A stretch of 64,000 nt of DNA from Actinacidiphila sp. DG2A-62 (GCF_035825295.1 NZ_JAYMGI010000002.1:6563501-6627500); one strand, 5' to 3'. Positions 44,908-54,302 are shown, counted from the first letter of the stretch. The notes: generated by a model not told the origin, from the sequence alone. A program made the numbers and translations.

Positions 44908-45465
44908 GTGATTGAAGAGACACTCCTCGAGGCCGAGGAGAAGATGGACAAGGCCGTGTCCGTCGCCAAGGACGACTTCGCGGCGATCCGCACCGGCCGG
45001 GCGCATCCGGCGATGTTCAACAAGATCGTGGCCGAGTACTACGGCACCGTGACCCCGATCAACCAGCTGGCCTCTTTCGCGGTGCCCGAGCCGCGGATGG
45101 CGGTGATCACCCCCTTCGACAGCAGCAGCCTGCGCAACATCGAGGAGGCGATCCGCAACTCCGATCTCGGCGTCAACCCGAGCAACGACGGCCGGATCAT
45201 CCGGGTGGTCTTCCCGCAGCTGACCGAGGAGCGCCGCAGGGAGTACATCAAGGTCGCCAAGACCAAGGGCGAGGACGCGAAGATCTCCATCCGCAGCGTC
45301 CGCCGCAAGGCCAAGGAGACCCTCGACAAGCTCGTCAAGGACGGCGAGACCGGCGAGGACGAGGTGCGCCGCGCGGAGAAGGAGCTGGACGACACCACGG
45401 CGAAGTACGTGGCGCAGATCGACGAGCTGCTCAAGCACAAGGAGACCGAGCTGCTGGAGGTCTGA
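44908..45465 (+). CDS. frr: Ribosome recycling factor
   Basis: The product has 185 residues from GTG 44908, the length of the S. coelicolor protein; GGGAG is six bases upstream. An ATG one codon earlier is possible. MIEETLLEAEEKMDKAV, FAAIRTGRAHPAMFNKI, NQLASFAVPEPRMAVITPFD, IRNSDLGVNPSNDGRIIRV and SIRSVRRKAKETLDKL are standard. With EF-G it splits terminated ribosomes. Confidence 0.97.
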   Translation: MIEETLLEAEEKMDKAVSVAKDDFAAIRTGRAHPAMFNKIVAEYYGTVTPINQLASFAVPEPRMAVITPFDSSSLRNIEEAIRNSDLGVNPSNDGRIIRVVFPQLTEERRREYIKVAKTKGEDAKISIRSVRRKAKETLDKLVKDGETGEDEVRRAEKELDDTTAKYVAQIDELLKHKETELLEV

Positions 45466-45599
45466 CCTCCCCGGCTCGCCGCCGGCCCGCCGCCGCGGAC
45501 CCCTCCCGCTCACCGATCCGTCCCCGGCGCCCTGCCCGTCCCCTCCCCGTCCCCATCCGACCGCTGCCACCACACCACGACGACGCGAGGCGAAGCTCC

Positions 45600-46578
45600 G
45601 TGAACGACTCTTCCTGGGGCGCTTCGCCACGCGCCGGCCACCCCCCGGCGGCTTCTGCGACGCAGGCCGGGGCGCCAGGAAAGACTGCCCCCATGCCGTC
45701 ACCGCCGCCGACACCCCCGCCGGCCAGCCCGCCCCACCGCCGCCGCCCGCGGCCCCGGCCAAGAAGTCCGCCGGACGCGACCTGCGGGCCGCGATAGGGG
45801 TCGGCGTGGGGCTCGGCGCCGTGATCGTCGCCGCCCTGTTCGTCGTCAAGGCCGTCTTCGTGGGCGTCGCGGTGCTCGCGGTCGTCGTCGGCGTGTGGGA
45901 GCTGACCTCCCGCCTGGAGGAGCGCAAGGGCATCCGCGCACCGCTGCCGCCGATCGCCCTGGGCGGCGCCGCCATGGTCGTGGCCGGCTACCTCAAGGGC
46001 GCCGACGGCGCCTGGATCGCCATGGCGCTGACCGCGCTGGCCGTCCTGGTCTGGCGGATGGCGCAGCCCCCGGAGAACTACCTCAGAGACGTCACCGCCG
46101 GCGTCTTCGCCGCTTTCTACGTCCCCTTCCTCGCCACCTTCGTGGTGATGATGCTGGCCGCCGACGACGGCCCCCGCCGGGTCCTGGTGTTCCTGCTGCT
46201 CACCGTGATCAGCGACACCGGCGCCTACGCGGTCGGCTGGCGGTTCGGCAGCCACAGGCTCGCCCCCGGATCAGCCCCGGCAAGACCCGGGAGGGCCTGG
46301 CCGGCGCGATGGCCTTCGCGATGATCGCCGGCGCGCTGCTCATGCAGTACGTCATCGACGACGGCCGCTGGTGGCAGGGCCTGCTGCTGGGCCTGGCCGC
46401 GGCCACCAGCGCCACCCTCGGCGATCTCGGCGAGTCGATGATCAAACGCGACCTCGGCATCAAGGACATGGGCACCCTGCTGCCCGGCCACGGCGGCATC
46501 ATGGACCGTCTGGACTCCCTGCTGCCCACCGCCCCCGTGGTCTGGCTCCTCCTGGTCGCCTTCGTCGGCAAGGGCTGA
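45600..46578 (+). CDS. cdsA: Phosphatidate cytidylyltransferase CdsA (two one-base frameshifts, near 45643 and 46265)
   Basis: CdsA makes CDP-diacylglycerol for phospholipid synthesis and is a multi-spanning membrane enzyme. GTG 45600 begins MNDSSWGASPRAGHPP. After the run CACCCCCCGG (45639-45648) the correct frame becomes one base earlier, running through QPAPPPPPAAPAKKSAGRDL into the helices (GLGAVIVAALFVVKAVFVGV). At GCCCCCGGATC (46262-46271) a second shift follows: RFGSHRLAP joins to RISPGKTREGLAGAMAFAM. The catalytic signature SPGKTREG...KRDLGIKDMGTLLPGHGGIMDRLDSLL is complete in the last frame. Each shift equals one missing C. The restored length is 326 residues. Confidence 0.93.
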
Positions 46579-46717
46579 GCCCCGCCTTCCCCGCCTTCGG
46601 CCGGCAGCGAAGGGGCTGCCCCCGGCCACCCGCGTCCCGGCCACCCGCGGGCTCCCGGAGCCGCCCCCGGCCGCCCGTGCCGAAGCCCTCCGCGGGTCTG
46701 CGACACTGGAAGACATC

Positions 46718-47830
46718 ATGCCTGCACCTGGAGAACTGACCTTCGCCGTGCCGCGGGGGGCCAAGAAGCCGCCGCGGCACCTCGCCGACCTCTCGCCCGC
46801 CGAGCGCAAGGAGGCGGTGGCCGCGCTGGGGGAGAAGCCGTTCCGGGCCAAGCAGCTCTCCCAGCACTACTTCGCCCGCTACGCCGACGACCCGGCCGCC
46901 TGGACCGACATCCCGGCCGCGGCCCGCGAGCGGCTGGCCGGCGAGCTGCTGCCCGAGCTGATGACGGTGGTGCGGCACGCCTCCTGCGACGGCGGCGACA
47001 CCCGCAAGACGCTGTGGCGGCTGTTCGACGGCACCCTCGTCGAATCCGTGCTGATGCGCTACCCCGACCGCGTCACCATGTGCATCTCCTCGCAGGCCGG
47101 CTGCGGCATGAACTGCCCGTTCTGCGCCACCGGACAGGCGGGCCTGGACCGCAACCTGTCCACCGCGGAGATCGTCCACCAGATCGTCGCCGGCATGCGG
47201 GCGCTGCGCGACGGCGACGTGCCCGGCGCGCAGGGCCCGGCGCGGCTGTCCAACATCGTGTTCATGGGCATGGGCGAGCCGCTGGCCAACTACCGCCGCG
47301 TCGTCGGCGCCATCCGCCGCCTCACCGACCCCGAGCCGGACGGCCTCGGCCTGTCCCAGCGCGGCATCACCGTCTCCACCGTCGGCCTCGTCCCCGCGAT
47401 GTACCGCTTCGCCGACGAGGGCTTCAAGTGCCGCCTCGCGGTGTCCCTGCACGCCCCCGACGACGAACTGCGCGACACCCTCGTGCCGGTCAACACCCGC
47501 TGGAAGGTCCGCGAGGTGCTCGACGCCGCGTGGCACTACTCCGAGGTCTCCGGCCGCCGCGTGTCCATCGAGTACGCGCTGATCCGCGACGTCAACGACC
47601 AGGCGTGGCGCGCCGACCGGCTGGGCAGGCTGCTGAAGAACCACCGGGTGCACGTCAACCTGATCCCGCTCAACCCCACACCCGGCTCGAAGTGGACCGC
47701 CTCGCGCCCGCAGGACGAACGCGCCTTCGTCGCCGCCCTGGAAGCGCACGGCGTGCCGGTGACCGTCCGCGACACCCGCGGCCAGGAGATCGACGGGGCC
47801 TGCGGCCAGCTCGCCGCCTCCGCCCGCTGA
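46718..47830 (+). CDS. rlmN: 23S rRNA (adenine2503-C2)/tRNA (adenine37-C2) methyltransferase RlmN
   Basis: The product has 370 residues. It is a radical SAM enzyme with the cluster motif CGMNCPFCATGQ (CxxxCxxC), KPFRAKQLSQHYFAR at the N-terminus, NIVFMGMGEPLANY, RGITVSTVGLVPAMYRFADE and the C-terminal NLIPLNPTPGSKW. The mono-thiyl cysteine region (VTVRDTRGQEIDGACGQLA) is also present. Position 2503 modification affects translation fidelity. GGAAG precedes ATG 46718. Confidence 0.96.
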   Translation: MPAPGELTFAVPRGAKKPPRHLADLSPAERKEAVAALGEKPFRAKQLSQHYFARYADDPAAWTDIPAAARERLAGELLPELMTVVRHASCDGGDTRKTLWRLFDGTLVESVLMRYPDRVTMCISSQAGCGMNCPFCATGQAGLDRNLSTAEIVHQIVAGMRALRDGDVPGAQGPARLSNIVFMGMGEPLANYRRVVGAIRRLTDPEPDGLGLSQRGITVSTVGLVPAMYRFADEGFKCRLAVSLHAPDDELRDTLVPVNTRWKVREVLDAAWHYSEVSGRRVSIEYALIRDVNDQAWRADRLGRLLKNHRVHVNLIPLNPTPGSKWTASRPQDERAFVAALEAHGVPVTVRDTRGQEIDGACGQLAASAR

Positions 47831-47897
47831 TACGGTTCCCCCGCGGCCGGCACACCCCGTACCGGCCCGCACGCTCGTGGACAACACCTGAACATCC

Positions 47898-47994
47898 GAC
47901 AGGGGAGCGCCTGGGACGGCGCTGAGAGTGCGGCTGGGAGATCTCCCAGGCCGCAGACCCTCGAACCTGATCCGGGTCATACCGGCGTAGGGAG
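47898..47994 (+). ncRNA. TPP (thiamine pyrophosphate) riboswitch
   Basis: The THI-box consensus is plain. GGGGAGCGC opens it, CTGAGAGTGCG follows at about 47922, a variable hairpin (GGCTGGGAGATCTCCCAGGCC) lies between, and ACCCTCGAACCTGATCCGGG and TCATACCGGCGTAGGGAG close it. Its end lies right at the ribosome-binding site of the next gene, whose ATG is at 48002. Ligand binding should therefore hide GGGAG and lower translation when thiamine is plentiful. Confidence 0.95.
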
Positions 47995-48001
47995 TCAGCA
48001 C

Positions 48002-49107
48002 ATGAACAGCACCATCCGTCGGCGTGCCGTCGGCGCGCTCGTCCTCGCCACCGCCGGCGCCGCCGCCCTGGCCGGCTGCGGCGGCTCCTCGGACTCCTCC
48101 GGGTCCGGGCGGCAGAGCGGATCGGGCGGCTCGAAGACCGTCACCGTCGTCAGCCACGACTCCTTCGCCGCCTCCGACTCCGTGCTCGCCGCCTTCACCC
48201 GGCAGACCGGCTACAAGGTCAAGGTGCTGCGCGGCGGCGACGCCGGCGCCGCCGTCAACCAGGCCATCCTCACCAAGGACCACCCGCGCGGCGACGTGTT
48301 CTTCGGCGTCGACAACACCCTGCTCTCGCGCGCCCTCGACAACGGCCTGTTCGACCCGTACACCGCCAAGGGCCTGGACCAGGTGCCCGCCGACGTGCAG
48401 CTCGACGCGGGCAAGCACCGCGTCACGCCCATCGACTCCGGCGACGTGTGCGTCAACTACGACCGCGCCTGGTTCGCCTCCCACCACATCGCGCCGCCGC
48501 GGACCTTCGCCGACCTGGTGGAGCCGCAGTACAAGAACCTGCTGGTGACCGAGAACGTCACCACCTCCTCGCCGGGCCTGGCCTTCCTGCTGGGCAGCGT
48601 CGCCACCTACGGCGACTCCGGATGGCAGGGCTACTGGAAGCAGCTCAAAGCCAACGGCGTGCAGGTCGTCGACAGCTGGGAGCAGGCGTACGACAACGCC
48701 TTCTCCGGATCGGCCGCCGGCGCCAAGGCCAAGGGCGACAAGCCCCTGGTGGTCTCCTACGCCTCCAGCCCGCCCGCCGAGGTCGTCGGCGTGACCCCGC
48801 CGCCCGCGCAGTCGCCGGTCGGCGTCGCCACCGGCACCTGCTTCCGCCAGATCGAGTTCGCGGGCGTGCTGCACCACGCGAAGAACCCGCCGGCGCCAAG
48901 GCGTTCGTCGACTTCATGCTCAGCCGCACCTTCCAGCAGGACATGCCGCTGCAGATGTACGTCGACCCGGTCGTCCGGGGCGCCACCGAGCCGCCGGTGT
49001 TCACCAAGTACGGCGCGAAGGTCGCGCACCCCACGACGCTCGCGCCCGACACCATCGCCGCCCACCGCGACGACTGGGTGAAGACGTGGAACTCCCTCGT
49101 CCTGTGA
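48002..49107 (+). CDS. thiB: Thiamine ABC transporter substrate-binding lipoprotein (one-base frameshift near 48889)
   Basis: The N-terminus is a lipoprotein signal: basic residues, a hydrophobic core (VGALVLATAGAAALAGC) and lipobox cysteine in LAGC. The body matches ThiB-type binding proteins: VTVVSHDSFAASDSVLAAF, RGDVFFGVDNTLLSRALDNG, VCVNYDRAWF, LLGSVATYGDSGWQGYW. After HHAKNP the frame changes; AGAKAFVDFMLSRTFQQDMP and the natural end are one base away. One G restored in AACCCGCCGG (48885-48894) gives 368 residues. The TPP riboswitch upstream fixes the substrate as thiamine or a precursor. It overlaps the permease gene by four bases. Confidence 0.92.
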
Positions 49108-51089
49108 CCGCCGAGGGCGGCCGGGCACGCACCGCCGGGACGGCCGCCCGTCGCGCGCTGGTCCCCGCCGGGCTCGCGGCGCTGCCGCTGGCGTTCTTCG
49201 CCGCCTTCTTCGCCTACCCCGTCGCGTCCATCGTCGGCCGCGGCCTGCACCAGGGCGGCCGCTGGCGGCCCGGCGCGGTCGGCGACGTGCTCGGCGACCC
49301 CTCCGTACGGCACGTGCTGTGGTTCACCTGCTGGCAGGCCGCCGCCTCCACCGCGCTGACCCTCGCGGTCGCCCTGCCCGGCGCGTACGTCTTCGCCCGC
49401 CTGGACTTCCCCGGCAAACGGCTGCTGCGGGCCGTGGTCACCGTGCCGTTCGTGCTGCCGACCGTCGTCGCCGGATCGGCGTTCCTCGCGCTGCTCGGTC
49501 GGGGCGGCCTCACCGACGACCTGCTGGGCCTGCGCCTGGACACCAGCGTGTGGGCGATCCTCATCGCGCACGTCTTCTTCAACTACGCGGTCGTCGTCCG
49601 CACCGTCGGCGGTCTGTGGGCGCAGCTCGACCCCCGCCAGGAGGAGGCCGCCCGGATGCTCGGCGCCGGCCGCCTCACCGCCTTCCGCCGCGTCACCCTG
49701 CCCGCCCTCGCGCCGGCGGTGGCGTCCGCCGCCGTCCTGGTGTTCCTGTTCACCTTCACCTCCTTCGGCGTCATCCAGATCCTCGGCGGACCCACCCGCG
49801 CCACCCTGGAGGTCGAGATCTACCGGCAGACCGCCGAGGTCTTCGACCTGCCCACCGCGGCCGTGCTGACGCTGCTGCAGTTCGCCGCCGTCGCCGCGAT
49901 CCTCGCCGTCCACGCCTGGACCGCCAGGCGCCGCGAGTCCGCGCTGCGCCTGGTCGACCCGGCCGGCACCGCGCACCGCCCGCGCGGGGCCGGCGAACGC
50001 TCCCTGCTCACCGCGGTGCTCGCCGTCGTCGCCGTGCTCATCGTGCTGCCGCTGGCCGTGCTCGCCGCCCGCTCCTTCGACGGCCCGCACGGCTACGGCC
50101 TCACCTTCTACCGCGCCCTCGGCTCCGGCAGCGCCGACGGCACCTTCCTCGTGTCGCCGCTGCAGACCGTCTGGAACTCCCTGCGCTACGCCGCCGCGGC
50201 CACCGCGATCGCCCTGGTCGTCGGAGGGCTGGCCGCCGCGGCGCTGACCCGCAGGAGCGGGCGGCTGATGCGCGGCTTCGACGGACTGCTCATGCTGCCG
50301 CTGGGCACCTCGGCGGTCACCGTCGGCTTCGGCTTCCTGATCAGCCTCGACAAGCCCCCGCTCGACCTGCGCGACTCCTGGCTGCTAGTGCCGCTGGCGC
50401 AGGCGCTGGTCGGCGCGCCGTTCGTGGTCCGCGTGATGCTGCCGGTGCTGCGCGCGGTCGACCAGCGGCTGCGCGAGGCCGCCGCCGTGCTCGGCGCGTC
50501 CCCGGCACGGGTCTGGCGCGAGGTCGAACTCCCGCTCGTCGCACGGGCGGTGGGCATCGCGGCCGGGTTCGCGTTCGCCGTCTCGCTCGGCGAGTTCGGG
50601 GCGACCGTCTTCATCGCCCGCCCCGACAGCCCCACCCTCCCGGTCGCCGTCGCCCGCCTGCTCGGCCGGGCTGGCGAGATGAACTACGGCCAGGCCATGG
50701 CGCTGAGCACCATCCTCATGGTGGTGTGCGCGGCCGGGCTGCTGCTCCTGGAGTACCCGCTGTCGGGACGCCGCGCGCCGCGCGCCCCGAAGGGGACGCC
50801 CGGGACGCCGTCGACGGCCGACCCCGTCGCGGACCCGCTCGCTGGGGTGCGCCGCGCCGAGCCCGCGACGCCGGGAGCGTCCGAGACGTTCGGAGAGCCC
50901 AGGGCGTCCGGCAAGTCCGCGGCGCGCGGGGCGTGGGGCAAGTCCACGACGCGCAGGACGTGGGGCAAGTCCGCGACTCCCGGGGCCTCCGGCAAGTCCG
51001 CGGCGCGCGGGGCCTCCGTCCAGCCCGCGCCCGCCACGTCCGCGTCCCCCGTCCCCGCCGCCCACGCCCGACCGGAGCGCCGCCGATGA
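49104..51089 (+). CDS. thiP: Thiamine ABC transporter permease (fused, two permease halves)
   Basis: The product has 661 residues and carries two binding-protein-dependent permease domains, each with an EAA loop (EEAARMLGAGRLTAFRRVTLP and REAAAVLGASPARVWREVELP). About twelve hydrophobic segments are visible. The last about 85 residues are a hydrophilic tail with degenerate repeats of the type GKSAARGAWGKSTTRRTW, absent from typical ThiP. GTG overlaps the thiB stop (GTGA) and the gene overlaps the ATPase (ATGA). Confidence 0.93.
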   Translation: MTAEGGRARTAGTAARRALVPAGLAALPLAFFAAFFAYPVASIVGRGLHQGGRWRPGAVGDVLGDPSVRHVLWFTCWQAAASTALTLAVALPGAYVFARLDFPGKRLLRAVVTVPFVLPTVVAGSAFLALLGRGGLTDDLLGLRLDTSVWAILIAHVFFNYAVVVRTVGGLWAQLDPRQEEAARMLGAGRLTAFRRVTLPALAPAVASAAVLVFLFTFTSFGVIQILGGPTRATLEVEIYRQTAEVFDLPTAAVLTLLQFAAVAAILAVHAWTARRRESALRLVDPAGTAHRPRGAGERSLLTAVLAVVAVLIVLPLAVLAARSFDGPHGYGLTFYRALGSGSADGTFLVSPLQTVWNSLRYAAAATAIALVVGGLAAAALTRRSGRLMRGFDGLLMLPLGTSAVTVGFGFLISLDKPPLDLRDSWLLVPLAQALVGAPFVVRVMLPVLRAVDQRLREAAAVLGASPARVWREVELPLVARAVGIAAGFAFAVSLGEFGATVFIARPDSPTLPVAVARLLGRAGEMNYGQAMALSTILMVVCAAGLLLLEYPLSGRRAPRAPKGTPGTPSTADPVADPLAGVRRAEPATPGASETFGEPRASGKSAARGAWGKSTTRRTWGKSATPGASGKSAARGASVQPAPATSASPVPAAHARPERRR

Positions 51090-52311
51090 CCCCGCACGAG
51101 CCCGCACGGCGCAAGCCCGGCCGGCAGGAGCAGCAGCCGACACCCGCCGCGCCCGCGGCCCGGGAGGCTTCGGCCCCGCGAGCCCCGGCGCGGGACGCCA
51201 CGGCGAAGGACGCCCCGGCAAACACCTCGGCGAAGGACGCCCCGGACCGGGACCGGTCCGCCCCCGCACTGCTGCACCTGGACGCCGCGACCGTCCGCTT
51301 CGGCGGGCGTGCCGCGCTGGACGCGGTCACCCTGGACGTCGCCGCGCACGAGATCGTGTGCGTGCTCGGTCCCAGCGGCAGCGGCAAGTCCACGCTGCTG
51401 CGGGCCGTCGCCGGGCTGCAGCCGCTGGACGGCGGGCGGGTGCTGCTCGACGGCGCCGACCAGGCCGCGGTGCCCGCGCACCGGCGCGGCGTGGGCCTGA
51501 TGTTCCAGGACCACCAGCTCTTCCCGCAGCGCGACGTCGGCGGCAACGTCGCCTTCGGCCTGCGGATGCACAAGGCCCCGCGCGCCGAGCGCGCCGGCCG
51601 GGTCGAGACGCTGCTGGACCTGGTCGGCCTGCCCGGGGCACGGCCAGGCCCGTCGCCACCCTGTCCGGCGGCGAGCAGCAGCGCGTCGCGCTGGCCCGCG
51701 CGCTCGCGCCCGAGCCGCGGCTGCTGATGCTCGACGAGCCGCTCGGCCAGCTCGACCGCTCGCTGCGCGAACGCCTCGTCGTCGAACTGCGCGGCCTGTT
51801 CGGCCGGCTCGGCACCACCGTGCTCGCCGTCACCCACGACCAGGGCGAGGCGTTCGCGCTCGCCGACCGCGTCGTGGTGATGCGCGACGGGCGCATCGCG
51901 CAGACCGGCACCCCGCTCCAGGTGTGGCGGCAGCCCGCCTCGCGGTTCGTCGCCCGCTTCCTCGGCTTCGACAACCTCGCCGAGGCGACGGTCGGCGGCG
52001 AGGTCGCCGCCACCGCCTGGGGCAAGGTCCCCGTCCCGCCCGGCAGCGCCCAGGGCGAGCGCCTGGTCCTGGTCCGGCCGGCCGGTGTGCGGCTGCGGGA
52101 CCCGCACACCCCGCCGCCGGCGTGGGCGGGCGGCGGACTGCCCTGCACGGTCCGCGGCCGCACCTTCCGCGCCGGACGCGTGGCCGTGCTCCTGGCGCCC
52201 GAGCAGGGACCGCCGCTGGAGGCCGAGTGCGCGTTGCGCGACGCGCCCGCCGAGGGGGAGCGGGTTACCGTGGACTTCGATCCCGAAGACGTCGTCGTCC
52301 TCGACCGGTGA
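51086..52311 (+). CDS. thiQ: Thiamine ABC transporter ATP-binding protein (one-base frameshift near 51643)
   Basis: About 60 low-complexity residues (Ala/Pro/Lys/Asp) precede the ATPase: LLHLDAATVRFGGRAALDAV, Walker A GPSGSGKST and the Q-loop in GLMFQDHQLFPQRDVGGNV. At LDLVGLPGAR the frame changes; the next frame carries ARPVATLSGGEQQRVALARA (signature), Walker B LLMLDEPLGQLD and the H-loop VLAVTHDQGEA. One G restored in GGCACGGCCAGG (51638-51649) yields 408 residues. A C-terminal TOBE-like extension follows. It energises the ThiP permease. Confidence 0.92.
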
Positions 52312-52390
52312 CCTGCCGCCGGCCCGCCCGTCCGGCCGCCGGGGGCCGCCGCGCGCCGGGGCCGCGCCCGGCAGAACGGAACGCCCCGCC

Positions 52391-52867
52391 ATGCAGAAGA
52401 TCACCACGTTCCTCTGGTACGAGGACCAGGCCGAGGAAGCGGCGCGGTTCTACATCTCGCTGTTCGACGACTCCCGCATCGTCTCGGTCCAGCGCTACGG
52501 CGAGGCGGGTCCCGGCGTCCCCGGCACCGTGATGGTGGTCGAGTTCGAACTCGCCGGGCAGCGCTTCCTCGCCCTCAACGGCGGCCCGGTCTACACCTTC
52601 AACGAGGCCATGTCGCTCAGCGTCGACTGCGCCTCGCAGGAGGAGGTCGACCGGCTGTGGGCGGCGCTCACCGCGGACGGCGGCGAGCCCGGGCCCTGCG
52701 GCTGGCTCAAGGACCGCTACGGCGTCTCCTGGCAGATCGTGCCCAGCCGCCTCACCGAGATGCTCGCCGACCCCGACCAGGAGAAGGCGCAGCGCGCCAT
52801 GGCGGCCATGCTCGGCATGAGGAAGATCGAGATCCCCGCGCTGGAAGCCGCGTTCGCCGGCCGCTGA
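52391..52867 (+). CDS. VOC-family protein, PhnB/3-demethylubiquinone methyltransferase-like
   Basis: The product has 158 residues. TTFLWYEDQAEEAARFYISL, GTVMVVEFELAGQRFLALNGGP, FNEAMSLSVDCASQEEVDRL and GWLKDRYGVSWQIVPSRLTEM match the glyoxalase/bleomycin-resistance-fold subgroup once annotated as 3-demethylubiquinone-9 methyltransferase. No specific reaction can be given. It lies 79 bases after thiQ with ATG 52391. No clear Shine-Dalgarno sequence is visible. Confidence 0.88.
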   Translation: MQKITTFLWYEDQAEEAARFYISLFDDSRIVSVQRYGEAGPGVPGTVMVVEFELAGQRFLALNGGPVYTFNEAMSLSVDCASQEEVDRLWAALTADGGEPGPCGWLKDRYGVSWQIVPSRLTEMLADPDQEKAQRAMAAMLGMRKIEIPALEAAFAGR

Positions 52868-52931
52868 GCGCCCGGCCGCCGGATCCTGCGGCCGCGAGCC
52901 CGCCCGGACCGCGGGGCCCGGCGGACCCGCC

Positions 52932-54116
52932 CTACGCCCCGCCCAGCTCCGCCAGCACCCGCGGCACCTGCGCCGCGTCGTCCACCAGGGCGATGCGCCG
53001 GCTCGTCGCGGTGCCCTCCGCCAGCGACTCCAGCAGCGGCCACACCGGCAGCACCCGTGTCCAGTGCGCCCGGTCCACCAGCACGACGGGGGCCGGGCCG
53101 CCGTGGTCGGGGGAGCGGTCGGCGGAGCGGCCGGGGCCGAGGTCGTACGGGTGCGGCGCCGCCGCGTCGAAGACCTCCCGCACCGTGCCGGCGGCTCCCG
53201 GCAGGAACACCGCCCCGGCGCCGCAGCGCGGGAGCAGGCCGTCCCCGCGCACCGCGTCGGCGAAGGACTTGGCGAGGTGCGAGGCGAAGGCGTTGGGCGG
53301 CTCGTGCCCGTTGAGCCAGGTGGGCAGCCCGAACGACGGCCCGCCGTCCGGCCACCGGTCGCGTACGGCGAAGGCGGCCGACGCCCACGCGCCGACCGAG
53401 GGGGCGAACGACGGCGCGCCGGCCAGCACGCCCAGCGCCTTGCCGAGCATCACGTCGTCGTAAGGGGCCGCGTAGGCGCCGAAGTTGGCGGCCTCCGCCG
53501 CGCCCGGACCGCCGCCGGTGACCACCGTGAAGCCCGCGCGGGACAGCTCCCTGCCGAGCCGCGCGGCCGTTTCGTACGCCTGGCTGCCGCGCGCCGTCGC
53601 GTGCCCGCCCACCACCGCGACCGCGCGCGCACCGCGCAGCCGCTCGTCCAGCGCGGCGGCCACCGCGTCGTCGTGGAGCGACCGCAGCATCGAGGAGAAC
53701 ACGTCGCCGTCGCCCGCCGTCCGCCGGTACCAACGGTGGGTGCGCGCGTCCGGGGTGTCCTCGTAGCCGCCCTCGGCAAGCCCCGCGTACAGCTCGCCCG
53801 GCGTGTACAGCGCGGCCCGGAACGGGTCGAAGGGCAGCCCCGGCACCGGCGGGAAGGCCAGCGCGCCGCCCGCCCGCACATGCGCCAGCGCCTGCTCCTC
53901 CATCGCGCAGCCGAGGAACACCGCCCGCGAGGTGTCCGAGACCAGCAGCGCGAACGTCCGCGAGGTCAGGTCCAGGCCCCGCACCAGCCGGCCGGCGAAG
54001 CTGCCGCCGAGCGCGACCCCGTCGAACTCCTCCAGCGTCGCCACGTCCCGCACCGGCCGCGGCACCGGCTCCCCGTGGCGGGTCGGCTCCGGCTCGTCGG
54101 GTGTCTGCTCGGGCAC
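52932..54116 (-). CDS. LOG-family (lysine decarboxylase-like) nucleotide-binding protein
   Basis: The product has 394 residues, twice the usual LOG length, with an extra N-terminal domain of about 170 residues (FDGVALGGSFAGRLVRGLDL, GRLDLT-type repeats absent). The Rossmann half has AVAVVGGHATARGSQAYE, the phosphate-binding GGGPGAAEAANFGA and LPGAAGTVREVFDA, which replaces the standard PGGxGTxxE of phosphoribohydrolases with GAAGTVRE. LOG enzymes release cytokinin bases from nucleotides; whether this large form does is unknown. It is convergent with the VOC gene. Confidence 0.82.
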   Translation of the reverse strand: MPEQTPDEPEPTRHGEPVPRPVRDVATLEEFDGVALGGSFAGRLVRGLDLTSRTFALLVSDTSRAVFLGCAMEEQALAHVRAGGALAFPPVPGLPFDPFRAALYTPGELYAGLAEGGYEDTPDARTHRWYRRTAGDGDVFSSMLRSLHDDAVAAALDERLRGARAVAVVGGHATARGSQAYETAARLGRELSRAGFTVVTGGGPGAAEAANFGAYAAPYDDVMLGKALGVLAGAPSFAPSVGAWASAAFAVRDRWPDGGPSFGLPTWLNGHEPPNAFASHLAKSFADAVRGDGLLPRCGAGAVFLPGAAGTVREVFDAAAPHPYDLGPGRSADRSPDHGGPAPVVLVDRAHWTRVLPVWPLLESLAEGTATSRRIALVDDAAQVPRVLAELGGA

Positions 54117-54221
54117 GCCAGCACCCTAGCGGCCCGCTCCCGCGACGCGTAGTCCACCGGCATGAGCGGCCGGCGCGTGCCGCGGTCCCGCACGGCGCGA
54201 GGGGCGCGGGCAGCGACCGGT

Positions 54222-54250
54222 TTGACAACGCGGAACCCCGCGATGAAACT
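54222..54250 (+). promoter_or_regulatory. Promoter upstream of the SDR gene
   Basis: TTGACA (54222-54227), a perfect -35, is followed after 17 bases by GAAACT, a weak -10. The start of transcription would fall inside the operator cluster. Confidence 0.5.
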
Positions 54251-54302
54251 GGACCGCGCAGTCCATTGGACCGTACGGTCCAATGGTGGACCGCGCCGTC
54301 CG
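54250..54302 (+). promoter_or_regulatory. Three operator-like palindromes (GGACCG-N-GTCC) upstream of the SDR gene
   Basis: The central site TTGGACCGTACGGTCCAA (54266-54283) is a perfect 18-base palindrome. It is flanked by TGGACCGCGCAGTCCA (54250-54265) and TGGACCGCGCCGTCCG (54287-54302). The sites overlap the likely transcription start, as expected for repression. The TetR gene downstream of the SDR gene is the obvious candidate binder. The following 100 bases hold three GACCCGGGAA-like repeats and no gene. Confidence 0.75.

Noticed and set aside
45600..45797. Independent 65-residue Pro-rich protein before cdsA
   Set aside because: Its first residues (MNDSSWGA) are the normal CdsA N-terminus as I recall it; it is cut off by a one-base loss in a C run.
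51086..51260. Separate small gene for the Ala/Pro/Lys-rich segment before the thiamine ATPase
   Set aside because: It is in frame with the ATPase and begins at the ATG that overlaps the permease stop; it is better seen as an N-terminal extension.
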